Shown: positions 34,631 through 45,815 of the stretch, one piece after another
Numbering within the stretch: the first letter of the stretch is position 1
How the letters are laid out: each line of letters starts with the position of its first letter
Source: Erpobdella octoculata
Lineage: Eukaryota; Annelida; Clitellata; Hirudinida; Erpobdellidae
NCBI GenBank assembly: GCA_963978895.1
Contig: OZ022238.1
Location: forward strand, 47,130,210 to 47,194,209
Direction of reading: 5' to 3'
Length of the DNA stretch: 64,000 nucleotides
Notes under the pieces: generated by a model
Databases searched by the model: none
Told to the model about the DNA's origin: nothing
Seen by the model: only the letters and a program-made list of their open reading frames with translations
Made by a program: the position numbers and the translations under genes

Positions 34631-36008
34631 TTGTAAATCTCAGTTACCGAGATATCGTCTGTCAAAGTTCAGCGGTGTTTCACTATGGAAACGACCAAAC
34701 TCGTACATTTTCTCCTGAGTCGGCCAGATATTAAAACAACTTGTGTCAAAACGAAATTTTGCACACTTATTATAACACCCTAGTTAAATAGTAAAAATTT
34801 AAAATTATTTTTCTGCAAATGTTAGTTACCGAGATATCGTCTGTCAAAGTTCAGCGGTGTTTCACTGTAACTGTAGAGACGACCAAACTTTTAAGTAAGT
34901 CGAGTGAAAAAAGTAATCAACATGATATCGAAACTGAAAAACTTCGGTTGAAACAGGTGAGTTGAAATTTAATGTTTTTTTTGTCAAAATATATTTGATT
35001 TTGGTTTGGTATCCAGGATCAAGGGCGCCGGAATGGTTTTGAAAGTGGGGGGCCAACAAATTTTTTTGGAGTCTTTAAATCCCCGTAGGCGAGTATTATA
35101 AACTTTATGATGAAATACATCTATATCTGAAATAATTGATTTTAAACAAACAACAAATGTTTTTCTAAAATAAAAAGTAAAAAAATGAATGGCAGTCAAG
35201 TGTTTAGGTAATTACCATTTTACCAAAGTCAAAAGTAATTACCATTTTACCAAAGTCCAAAGTAACAACATTAACTACCATTTACCAAACAAATTATTTC
35301 TTCTGTCATACAAAAAGATTTACAAGTTTCCAACAAGTTTAGATTGTCTGTTTTCTTTATGTACAGTTAACAACATGACACGGTTTAATCTAGTTTGGGT
35401 GATTATAGGTTTTAATTCGGCTTATTTCTGATGTTGCATTTGATATCGGATGTCTACTTCTGACAATTTTTGAGAGTAAATAATTATAATCAAGGTTAGA
35501 TAAAAAAAATGGCAAGATATTGTGTGACTTTAAAAACATTTTCAAGCTAATTGAAATTTTCATGATTCCGAGCCACTTGACCCAATGACTCTCCAATATT
35601 CATGCAGTGAAACCAAGAAAAATGATTACAACAAAATATATTTGTTTTATCTCAAAACAGCGTTGTGTTTTTCACTCTACATAATTAAGCTATAAATCTA
35701 ATTTATATATGACCCAATGACTCTCCAATATTCATGCAGTGAAACCAAGAAAAATGACGTTTAAACTGAGCCCGTTCCCTCTATTGTTGTGTTTAATATT
35801 TTTTATTAAATAAACAATGACGTCACTTATGGATGAAATCTTGTAGCACAAACGGCACAACGCTATTTTTAATTGTGTGGATTGATTAATGCCGTAAACA
35901 ATAAGCGTGTTCGAGTGTTATTATATATTAGAAGTGATTATACAAAAAGGTTGTTGTATAAAACGTATTTATATAAAACCAATACTGATGTCATATCATA
36001 GAAAATTA
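34631..36008. repeat. Left edge of unit 3: satellite and non-coding flank
   Basis: Satellite monomers at 34,631-34,674 (partial), 34,675 and 34,857, then sequence matching unit 1 at a constant offset of 34,674 with very few substitutions. No gene until the Hsp70-A copy. Confidence 0.85.
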
Positions 36009-36202
36009 TTAATTTTTAAAATATTGTTTGGATCTTCTTGCAGCAACAGCAGCTCCAATAGCAAGTATTTCTTCTGGATCAAGTTTACTGTTGGGTGCTT
36101 TGCCAAAAAATTCTTCAACCATAGCCTTGACCTATTTGAAATGGAAATTAAAACTGATTATTTAACTATAGTTCACATTCCATAGTGTCAGTGTATATGA
36201 TG

Positions 36203-36303
<101 letters not shown>

Positions 36304-36621
36304 CTATTTATCTATAATATCTATATCTATATCTGTTATTTTAAATAACATTATAGTTCAAATAAAAAAAAATCAACCTTAAGGTTACATTTATTTCTAG
36401 AAGCGCAAATGCTCTGCATATTTATTAATAACAGCTTGACTAACCTTTGGCATTTTTGTCACTCCACCAACCAACAAAACTTCATCAATGTCTTTTTTCT
36501 CAATGCCTGCGCATACTTTAATGCAATCTTCACACAAAGGAATTGTCCTCGTGATCAAATCATCAATCCTGTTTTCAAATTCTTTTCTTGTCAGCTCCAT
36601 CTCCAAACCTTTCGATTTACC

Positions 36622-36755
36622 ATTGAACGTTTTCTCACAGTTTTCCGTCGTGGACTTAAAACATATCTGTTTACTAAGTTCACGACCGAGCGCTATTGAA
36701 CACTGCGGAAATAGCGCTATATAAATAAATAATTGATTGATTGATTGAACGTTTT
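36622..36755 (+). mobile_element. Short retroposon with 12-bp TSD in Hsp70-A exon 7
   Basis: 110 bp (36,634-36,743) flanked on both sides by ATTGAACGTTTT, which is single in unit 1. The 3' end AGCGCTATATAAATAAATA followed by ATTGATTGATTG is the typical tail of short retroposons mobilised by LINEs. The 5' part is too short to assign a parental family; it is probably a 5'-truncated SINE or LINE 3' end. Confidence 0.85.
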
Positions 36756-38456
36756 AGCCAGATCATCAATGTTAATTTTGACTTTAGCCTCCGTGGTTAG
36801 CTTAATTTTTGCTTCAACTGCTTCTCCTCTAAGTTTCCACAATGCTGTTTCATTATTTTTGAGATCAATACCAGTCTGCAAATATATAATAAATGATATA
36901 ATACAAATTTTATGACGTATAATCAATGACAACTTCTTAGGGCCCGCAGTGGATACAAAGGCTGAAAAAGACTGTGGAAGTTGTGGCTTATACCTGTTAT
37001 TCATTGATAGTAAATAAAAATTGTCGATTACGATGTTGAAGATTGTACCTACCTCTTCAAAGAATTTTTGGTTTAAATAATTCAAGAGAACGTTGTCGAT
37101 AAGATATCCATTGAGCAATGGGGCACAATGTGATGTAAAACTAATATGCCCATTTTTAGATTTTACTATGGACACCTGAAATTTTCCACCGCCAAAATCA
37201 TAAACAGCAGTCCTAAAACAACAAAAGAAATTTTTTTAATTAATGCAATTATCAAATTACTAAAAACTATAATTTGTAAATAAATGAGAACTAACAGTTT
37301 ATCGCCAGAAGTAGATTTTTGAGGATCCAATGAATCCAGTGCAAGCACAGCAGCAATTGGTTCTTTGACTAAATCAATTCGTTTAAATCCAGCAAGGTTT
37401 GCAGCTTTTTTGTAGATCCTCTTTAAATAACCCTGGTTAAAATTTTGATATAACATTTATATCAAAACTTTTATAAACAAAGTTTTATAAATAAAATATT
37501 AGATACCTCAATTGGTAAGGCCTCAGAAAAATTACAAGTATGAGGAACAGTGACAACAGCATCAGAGACTTCTTTTTTGAAATGCCTTTCTGTTAGTTCA
37601 AATTTAATTTAGTACAAATTTTCAATTATTCTACAATAGCAACAAAATAAACCTGCTGATTTCTTCATATAGTTCAAAAGAGGTGCAACAGCTTCATATG
37701 GTTTATAACGCTTTTCAGTGACTGGGACACTGATTAAAGGATCTTTTTCTCCTGGACTATATTCTATTTTGAATGGAACAGTTTTCCTTTATTGAAAATA
37801 TTAAAAGTTTAACTTGTTAAACAAATTTGTATTTTTTCTATATTTCCTAGCTATATAATCTTAAAAAAATCTTACATGTAGTCCTGGATGTATTCCCGAA
37901 AATCACCATCAATGTCATTTGACAGCAGTCTCTTTATATCATGTATACTATTCCTGTGATACTCGATGTCATACACATCCCGCCATTTACTAACTATTTG
38001 TTTATCATTTTCTTCTATATACAAAACTGAAGGAATTTTGGTCAAGACTTTATAACCATCTTCGTCACTGACAGCTACACGAGTGTTCGTTGTTCCAAAA
38101 TCAATTCCGACAATGTCTTCTCCAATATCATTATATTGATAATCTGAACAGATTTGACTAACAGATTCATCCTGTCGAAAAACCAGTCCAGATTTTAAAG
38201 AAATTGATATTAAAATCATGACGGTTATATTTTATGTGTTTACATTTGTTTAACATTGTAAAAATTTACATTTACTAAAAAAACTTTAATAAGACTTCAT
38301 GGAAATAGAAATAATTTATTTTATGACCAAAAAACTTTACAGACCAAAAAGTGCCTATGTACAAACATCAATCAAGTAACAAAGATTTATTGAAACTAAA
38401 AAACTCGGAGGCCATCTTGGCAACTCACTCAAAACCTGCTCATCTCCGATATACCT

Positions 38457-38459
<3 letters not shown>

Positions 38460-38518
<59 letters not shown>

Positions 38519-38530
38519 TATATATATATG
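38460..38530. repeat. (TA)n microsatellite
   Basis: Counterpart of 3,653-3,717 in intron 1 of the Hsp70-A copy, 6 bp longer. Confidence 0.95.
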
Positions 38531-38782
38531 GCACGTCCCTGCGCGACGAAAATTAAATAGAGATTGAAAATAGCGTGCTCGAATAAATTATTATTAAAAT
38601 AAAAACTAACGTATAAGTTGTTGTTCGCAAACGAGCCAATCGATCGTGTAACAGACCATGACTGTTTTCCTAAGAGGAAACAGAGTTTAGTATTACGGAG
38701 CATCACGAAACTTTGACGCAAAACGATCGCAATAGACAAGACGGAACTAGTTATTAGTAAATGTCAGCCTATATATAACCGC

Positions 38783-38805
38783 TTATAACTGACAATGACC
38801 ATCGA
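38783..38805 (-). promoter_or_regulatory. Conserved upstream block of Hsp70-A copy
   Basis: Same block as 3,970-3,992, unchanged, 80 bp before the start codon of the unit 3 copy. Confidence 0.45.
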
Positions 38806-39887
38806 CAAATCAGTTAACACTATATAGACAGCAAATATATCGAACGTTTATAAGTAAAATTTCAATTTTTAAAAACTACAATTTGAGCAAATAATTTAAT
38901 CTTGATTAAAAAAAATAAAGAAAAGAAGAGTAGTATATTTAATTGCAATCAATCAATGCGTCAGTTTTTATAGCGCTTTTGAGAATTTGGTTAGAGTTTA
39001 GCATGAATAGCATGTAACAGCCATAGGTGTAAAAGAATACCTCTTTTAAAAAATGTTACTGTGTGTTAAGCTCCACCTCGCTTTTGTGAGCCAGTTCCAA
39101 GCCTGTGAAAAAGAGCAGAGCAAGAAAAAAGATCAAATTTTGATCCGAGACAGGAAGTACTTTGGTATTTGTGGCTAATCCATATATGACGATGGGGAAA
39201 GTTTGTCCTGTTGAGATTTTTATTAAGAAACTATGTTATATTTGACTTTTATGTCTATGTTTAGATCAATTGACGAAGATTAAGATTAAACGAATTAAAG
39301 AAATATCGATAAGTTTTAAGTTAGCGTCTCTCGTGATCTGACATCGAAGAATTGTTAGTCTAGCACGTTTATTCTTATTAGAGATATTTTGCTTTTGTTT
39401 GTGTCTTCAGGTCAATCAAAGAAAAGAAAAGTAGCACAAGTAATGGATTTCACTAAAGTTCAACTCAAGCATTATTTGATTGTATTTCGGCGAGAATTAG
39501 AGTTCCAGTTCCACCTGGTGCATCCGAAAAAAAGAATTCACCTTGTCATTCCAAAACTGCCAGTATAATGCGGTCGTAAATCATTCTTTGTTCATCAGTC
39601 ATTAGTGGAACATAGCGAGTAACAATCGCTGCCATTTCTACAGTATTATACCGCAGTTTACCAGCGTAACTCCCTTAAGCAAGGAGTTCACTCGCATTGC
39701 TAAAAGGGTAGGCGCCTATAAATGGCTGCCTCTGCATATGCCCTTTCTCGCCTTCGGGCAAGACTTAAGTCTTGGAAAAGGCGTTGTAAAAGAAAAATGA
39801 AAAATAAAAATATATATATATGGAGCTTATTTTCAAACTTTTAAAATATTATTTTCCTACCCTCTAATTTGGTTTTATATATATATA
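38806..39887. other. Non-coding stretch ending in the unit 3 deletion junction
   Basis: Matches 3,993-5,075 of unit 1. The short TA tract at 39,876-39,887 runs straight into CTCTTTTACTTTTCCCG, the sequence at 8,545 in unit 1. Confidence 0.7.
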
Positions 39888-40649
39888 TCTCTTTTACTTT
39901 TCCCGATCCCGGTTGCTTTTACGCTTTACCGCCACAGCTTGCTCTTCTTTTCGCTCTTCCGTTCCTCCATTAAATTTTAGAGCCTTCCCAATGTGGCTTA
40001 GATGGGCTGTAGCGGAATGCTGTGCACAGTCATCAAAATTGATCTGTTCTCTCATTAACACTTTGTTGTTTGGTTTGCTCGTTTAGTTACGTCTGAACTT
40101 CCTCAATTTTAATTAGTGTTCTTTAATGTATTGGTTCCACTCTGCAAGTGTGATCTTCTGCTTATTACGATTGACCAAAGCTGAAAAAAAAAATTATTAG
40201 TTAACGCTGCAATAATGTTAAAATCTGCTCATATATCTCAACAAATTATAAATACTTGTAAGATTGCACACACTGTTCAACAGCTGCTTTTCGAAAAATC
40301 GCTAGTCTTAGTTTTTGAGTTGTTTATAGTTTTTAAGTGTCATGTCTACAGAAAGCATATAACGCTACATGTGGCATGTTAATAAATGTTGGCCCGTGGC
40401 TTTGAAAAATGTGATATAAAACACAGATTGAAATAAAACATGAAGTAATAATAATATTAAAAACCTTCAAAGCATTAACTTAATGAATTTTCCGAGAGTT
40501 TTCTGAGATCATCAATTTGGAACAATCGAAGAGTACCACTTTTATTTAGCAAATGATGCAATTATAAATTGAACGATACAGCAGCATATTGATAGGCTGG
40601 CTTGAGATTAATGAACTAGTTATTAATGAACAGACGTTGCCTTTTATAT
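39888..40649. mobile_element. Truncated unclassified element, unit 3
   Basis: Right 760 bp of the element at 8,410-9,311. Its start was lost in the 3.4-kb deletion. The end TTGCCTTTTATATATATAG is intact. Confidence 0.6.
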
Positions 40650-43026
40650 ATATAGATTTTAATTCTCATGGTATTCTAAACGATTGTCAATATGGTTTTC
40701 GCAAAGGTTACTCTACATATATGGCAATTACTAACTTTCATAACAGAATACTTAAAGATTTGGATTGTGGCATGTATTCTATTGGTCTCTTTTTTGATTT
40801 GTCAAAGGCATTTGATACTGTTGATCATGTCATCTTACTTACTAAGCTCAGCTGTTATGGTGTGGGTGGTGCATGTTTAAGATGGTTTGAATATTAATTA
40901 TGTAATAGAAAACAGTTTGTTACTTACAATGGTTTTAGCTCATCGGAAAAATATATTTCTTGTGGGGTTCCTCAAGGTTCAATTTTAGGCCTTTTGTTAT
41001 TTCTTATTTATATTAATGACATTGTTTCGTCTTCAGCGTTTTTCGAATTTACCTTGTATGCCGATGATACTAATGTCTTAGCTTCTGACTATTCACTTGC
41101 ATCCCTAATTGATATCATAAACAGAGAATTAATGTGCATCTCTGATTGGTTTATAAACAAGTAAATTAAAAACGAATTTTTAAAACCAATGCTCTTTTAT
41201 GTAATTAAAACACAAATTTTGCAATCAATTTTTTCTTATATTACTCTTTTATTTTATATTAAAGTCGAAATATCTTAATTATATCGAAATATCGAAATTA
41301 ATTAAAATTAACTAAATTAATTGACTTATTGTAAAACTAATAATTGAATATTGCATTGTCTTCTATTTTGAGCATGTATGCAAAATTTGAAAAAAATCTA
41401 TCATCAGGAAGTGACTCAAAAATTGATTGCAAGATTTGAAACAGACAGAGAAACAAACAGACAGACAGAGAAACAAACAGATAGACAGAGAAACAGAGAC
41501 GACGAGTTAATAAAAGCATTGGTAATAATAATAAAAATATCATCAAAAAGCATCGAATTTAAATATCTCAACTATTTTCATGAAAATTTCGTACACGCTT
41601 GAGAATCGCGGTCAGTGAGTGTGGTTCGTGTTAACTTGGTAAAATAGTCTGCCAGTCGGTTAGCGTTTTGTGGTCAAGAAAACCCTCAAGAAAACCCTCA
41701 AGAAAACCCTCAAGAAAACCCTCAAGAAACCCCTCGATAAAACCCTCACGAAAATTAACCAAATTAATTGACTTATTGTAAAACTAATAATTGAATATTG
41801 CATTGTCTTCTATTTTGAGCATGTATGCAAAATTTGAAAAAAATCTATCATCAGGAATTGACTCAAAAATTGATTGCAAGATTTGAAACAGACAGAGAAA
41901 CAGACAGACAGAGAAACAGACAGACAGAGAAACAGAGACGACGAGTTAATAAAAGCATTGGTAATAATAATAAAAATATCAAAAAGCATCGAATTTAAAT
42001 ATCTCAACTATTTTCATGAAAATTTCGTACACGCTTGAGAATCGCGGTCAGTGAGTGTGGTTTCTGTTAACTTGGTAAAATAGTCTGCCAGTCGGTTAGC
42101 GTTTTGTGGTCAAGAAAACCCTCAAGAAAACCCTCAAGAAACCGCTCGATAAAACCCTCACGAAAATTAACTAAATTAATTGACTTATTGTAAAACTAAT
42201 AATTGAATATTGCATTGTCTTCTATTTTGAGCATGTATGCAAAATTTGAAAAAAATCTATCATCAGGAATTGACTCAAAAATTGATTGCAAGATTTGAAA
42301 CAGACAGAGAAACAGACAGACAGAGAAACAGACAGACAGAGAAACAGACAGACAGAGAAACAGACAGACAGAGAAACAGACAGACAGAGAAACAGACAGA
42401 CAGAGAAACAGAGACGACGAGTTAATAAAAGCATTGGTAAAAATAGACTTTCTCTGAATATGGATAAAACATGTTTTATTATATTTCACAATCCGCAAAA
42501 GAGGATTGACATTGGCAGCATAAGACTGTGCATTCGGGATAATGAAATAACTAATGTATCCTATACAAAATTCTTGGGCTTGTACATTGATCAACATATT
42601 ACTTGGAATGATCACATACGATACATTTCTATAAAAATTTCAAAGAATATTGGTGTACTTTACAAAATCTCATGGTTCGTCCCCTCTAAAATTCTTTTGC
42701 TGTTGTATTATTCACTGATTTATCCATACCTAATATATTGTAACTTCATATGGTGTACTAATTATAAATGTCGAACTTCATCTCTGGCTATTCTTCAAAA
42801 TCGAGTTTTAAAAATTATATTTTGTCATCCCTTCTCTTCCCCGGTGGAACCTACTGCTACCAATATTTTAACAATTGATCAGATTTGCATTTATCAATCA
42901 CTTTTATTTATGTATAGATATCATAATAACTTACTTCCTCATACCTTACTAAATTATTTTTCAATGACATCTTCGGTTCATTTTTATAATACTAGATCTA
43001 TTAATCATTATCGATCTATGCATTGA
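40650..43026 (+). pseudogene. LINE reverse transcriptase, unit 3 copy (split)
   Basis: Matches 9,312-11,688 at offset 31,338: RT core with FDLSKAFDTVDH and YADDTNV at 40,650-41,163, the three-unit repeat insertion at 41,157-42,438, and the C-terminal part with NRLSLNMDKT at 42,439-43,026. The same stop after LRWFEY is present. The endonuclease and early RT parts are deleted in this unit. Confidence 0.85.
41157..42438 (-). mobile_element. Non-autonomous repeat element, three units, unit 3 copy
   Basis: Same insertion as 9,819-11,100 with identical module number and tract lengths, so it predates duplication of the unit. Confidence 0.6.
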
Positions 43027-43027
43027 T

Positions 43028-43923
43028 ACAGCTGAGTATAAACCAGGAATTGCAGCTGATGACGTGGCAAGTCTAGTGGGTGACATTAAGCATGCCACCA
43101 TAGATTATGCTAACAAGCATCTTGAACAGAGTCAGCTGAGAGATGATTATAAAGAATTTCTGGAATTTTTGATTGTCTTTCTCGCTGGATGTCCAAAATT
43201 ATTTATAGTTTAAAGATCTGGATGTTCGAGGCTCAATTCCAACTGACTCACGCAGAACTGAAAGAATTACGTTAAGTGTGTGTGTTCACAGTACGTGTCT
43301 ACCTGAAAGCCTGGGTCTCTGCACAGGAAGCATTGGGTGCTTCTCACAATGACCTTCTGCTGCTTAAGTCACTACTTAAATATTCATCAATCCATTCAGC
43401 CATCTCAAAGTCAACATCACGCAAATTTTCCAATCACTTGTGGTTCTTGTCCCAGGCTTTCTTCAACATTTGGGTCAGTTCCTCAATCAAGAGGCTGATG
43501 GTAAGTGCCATGCAGAATAAAAAAGACCTAGATCAGAATCATTCCATGCAAATCACTGTTGCTCTTGATTCATTCAAGGAAAAGAATTTAGAAGATTTCG
43601 TCACAGAAAAGTCAATGACATTGTTTCGCATCATGGAACTCGCAGATGGAGTTCTTGCGGTTGATTCGGACTTGTGGGAAAACAGAGACGACTACAAGAA
43701 GGCTGCCGAAATAGTGGAGAACTTAAAAGTTGTTAATGATCACACTGGGCGTAGAGTGGCACTCATTCGGGAGTACAGTGGAATTTCAACACATGATGAA
43801 TCGCAGATGCAATTTCTACTGCAAGTTGTGGAGGACCCTAGCAAAATGTACCTTGATAGCAGAAAACAGACTCTTTCAAAACTGTCTATAAACTCTTGTC
43901 AGAAACCTAATAATAAACATTGA
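43028..43923 (+). pseudogene. C-terminal part of unnamed transposon protein, unit 3 copy
   Basis: Same as 11,690-12,585 including the frameshift and the in-frame TAA before VCVFTVRVYLKAW. The 215-codon open part is 43,276-43,923. Confidence 0.6.
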
Positions 43924-44146
43924 AAAAATATTAATTATTAATGTTTTCATAAATTATTACTGCTTTTTTGACAATAAATTACGATATACTCGTAATTTTT
44001 CAAATTTTCATAATTTTTGAGGTACTTGAGCTACCCCTAAATATAAGATATTTTTCTCAACATTTTTACACAGTGTTTTTATACCAAAAGGAGCGGATTA
44101 GTAGGGTAAGACTTTCAAAAATAATAATTTTAATTATATATATTAA

Positions 44147-44333
44147 TGTAAAATCGCTGACTTTAGGATAAGTTTCCCATTGATAGACGTTAAAGGACTT
44201 GGGATAACTATTATGGACATTATTAATAGATCAAAAGGTATAAATAGCTGTAACAAAGCTTTATTTATTATTTCCAATAAAACTGCAAAACCATTCTATT
44301 GAGCCCGGTATACGATTCGGTGATATCGTAACA
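44147..44333 (+). repeat. Candidate LTR, unit 3 copy
   Basis: Same TG...CA block as 12,811-12,997 with PBS-like TGGTGTCAAAATTGG after it. Confidence 0.5.
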
Positions 44334-44358
44334 TTGGTGTCAAAATTGGAATACAAGA

Positions 44359-45321
44359 ATGGTTTTGAAATCATTGGATGAGCTTTGGGCAAGTGAAATG
44401 AAAGACGAGCTGGAGAAACGTGGCCTGAGCAATACAGGTAAAAAGGACGAACTTATGGAACGCCTCTTAGCCGCGTTAGTGAATGAAGGCTATGAGCCTG
44501 ACGACGATGAATAATTGTTCGATATTGACGAGGAAGCTGTGGTTAGGCGGAGAAAATTGAAAAACAAATTGCTGGAAGAAGAAAGACAACAAGCGAGAGA
44601 AAACATGGCAGCACAGGGGAAGACAGGAGAAGGAATGATTCTTGGCCAAGAAAACAAAGAAGCAGCAGCCGGTACAACTGTTGAGAGTTTGGTCGCAGGG
44701 TTGACTGAGGCAGTGGTGGACACGGTTCTGGACCAGCGGGTTGCTGGTGATGTGGGTTGCTGCGGCGAAACCCAATTTGAACTAGAGTCCACCAGCTGTG
44801 TCTCAGAGCATGTGACGGATGACGGCCGTACAGACTGCACAGGTCAGGTGGGTCATGATGATGAGCCTGCCAAAGACGGTCATGATAAGGAACTTTGCAA
44901 AGATGTTCAAGATGAACCATGCAAAGATGGTGATGACGAGCCTGGCAAAGATGGTGATGACGAGCCTGGCAAAGATGGTGACAATTATACAGTCGGTTTG
45001 GACGTAGACAACAAATCTAAAGAAGATGAAAAAAATGTTGAAAACGAAATGCAAAACGATGAAAGTGACGATGATGATTATAATAATGGCAATAACAGCA
45101 ATGGCTTTTACCCATACAGCGACGGTTCTGAAACGGAAGCCTCCATAACAGACGACGGCACCGAATATTCAGGGTCAGATTTTAGTGACGAATCTGACTC
45201 GGATGAAGCAACCGAGGATTTACAAACGGACGAAACTCCAATGGAGAAATACGTCAAAAATAACTTGACAAAAAAAGAAGACACTGATTTAAGAAACGAT
45301 GATTTAACAAGAGATTCATAA
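44359..45321 (+). pseudogene. SAP-domain acidic ORF, unit 3 copy
   Basis: Identical layout to 13,023-13,985: SAP motif in the first 40 residues, TAA at 44,512-44,514, then 268 codons with GDDEPGKD repeats and an acidic tail. By eye no coding difference from unit 1. Confidence 0.55.
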
Positions 45322-45335
45322 ATTTTAGTTCGTTG

Positions 45336-45388
45336 ACTCAGACATGGACTCCTAAATAAAAGCTATATTTAGGAGTCCATGACTCAGA
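45336..45388. repeat. 39-bp hairpin with 7-bp flanking repeats, unit 3 copy
   Basis: Unchanged copy of 14,000-14,052. Confidence 0.7.
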
Positions 45389-45731
45389 TAAAGAGGCAAA
45401 TAAAAACTTTTTTTTAATTTATTTTTTATTTTTACTTGTTCAGTTTCTGCGATGTCTTTTTAAATTTAAATATAAACAACTTTTGTATAGATAATTTTCT
45501 TTTAAATTTTTTACCTTAATTTTTTATTACAATTATGGTATTATGGTATATCTGATACATGTATTTTAAGAAATTATAATAGTTAAGTTTAAATTTTTAA
45601 ATTTGTTTTTCATTTTTATCAGTAATTGTATAAGTGTGAAAATATTTATTTAAAAATATAATCTTTTTAATATCAAAAATATTTTTTAAATGCTTATTTT
45701 ATTAATTGGTTATGTTATTTTAATTAATATA

Positions 45732-45754
45732 TCGATGGTCATTTGCAGTTATAA
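45732..45754 (+). promoter_or_regulatory. Conserved upstream block of Hsp70-B copy
   Basis: Same block as 14,396-14,418, 62 bp before the start codon. Confidence 0.45.
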
Positions 45755-45815
45755 ATGCTTGATATCAATTTGAAACGGAACTCGGAACATCATCAGTCTT
45801 TCTCGAAGTCTAGTT

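Noticed and set aside
34304..34734. Repetitive ORFs such as PDFVRHM repeats over the minisatellite
   Set aside because: The 20-21-bp unit keeps several frames open by chance; it lies in the terminal repeat of a transposon.
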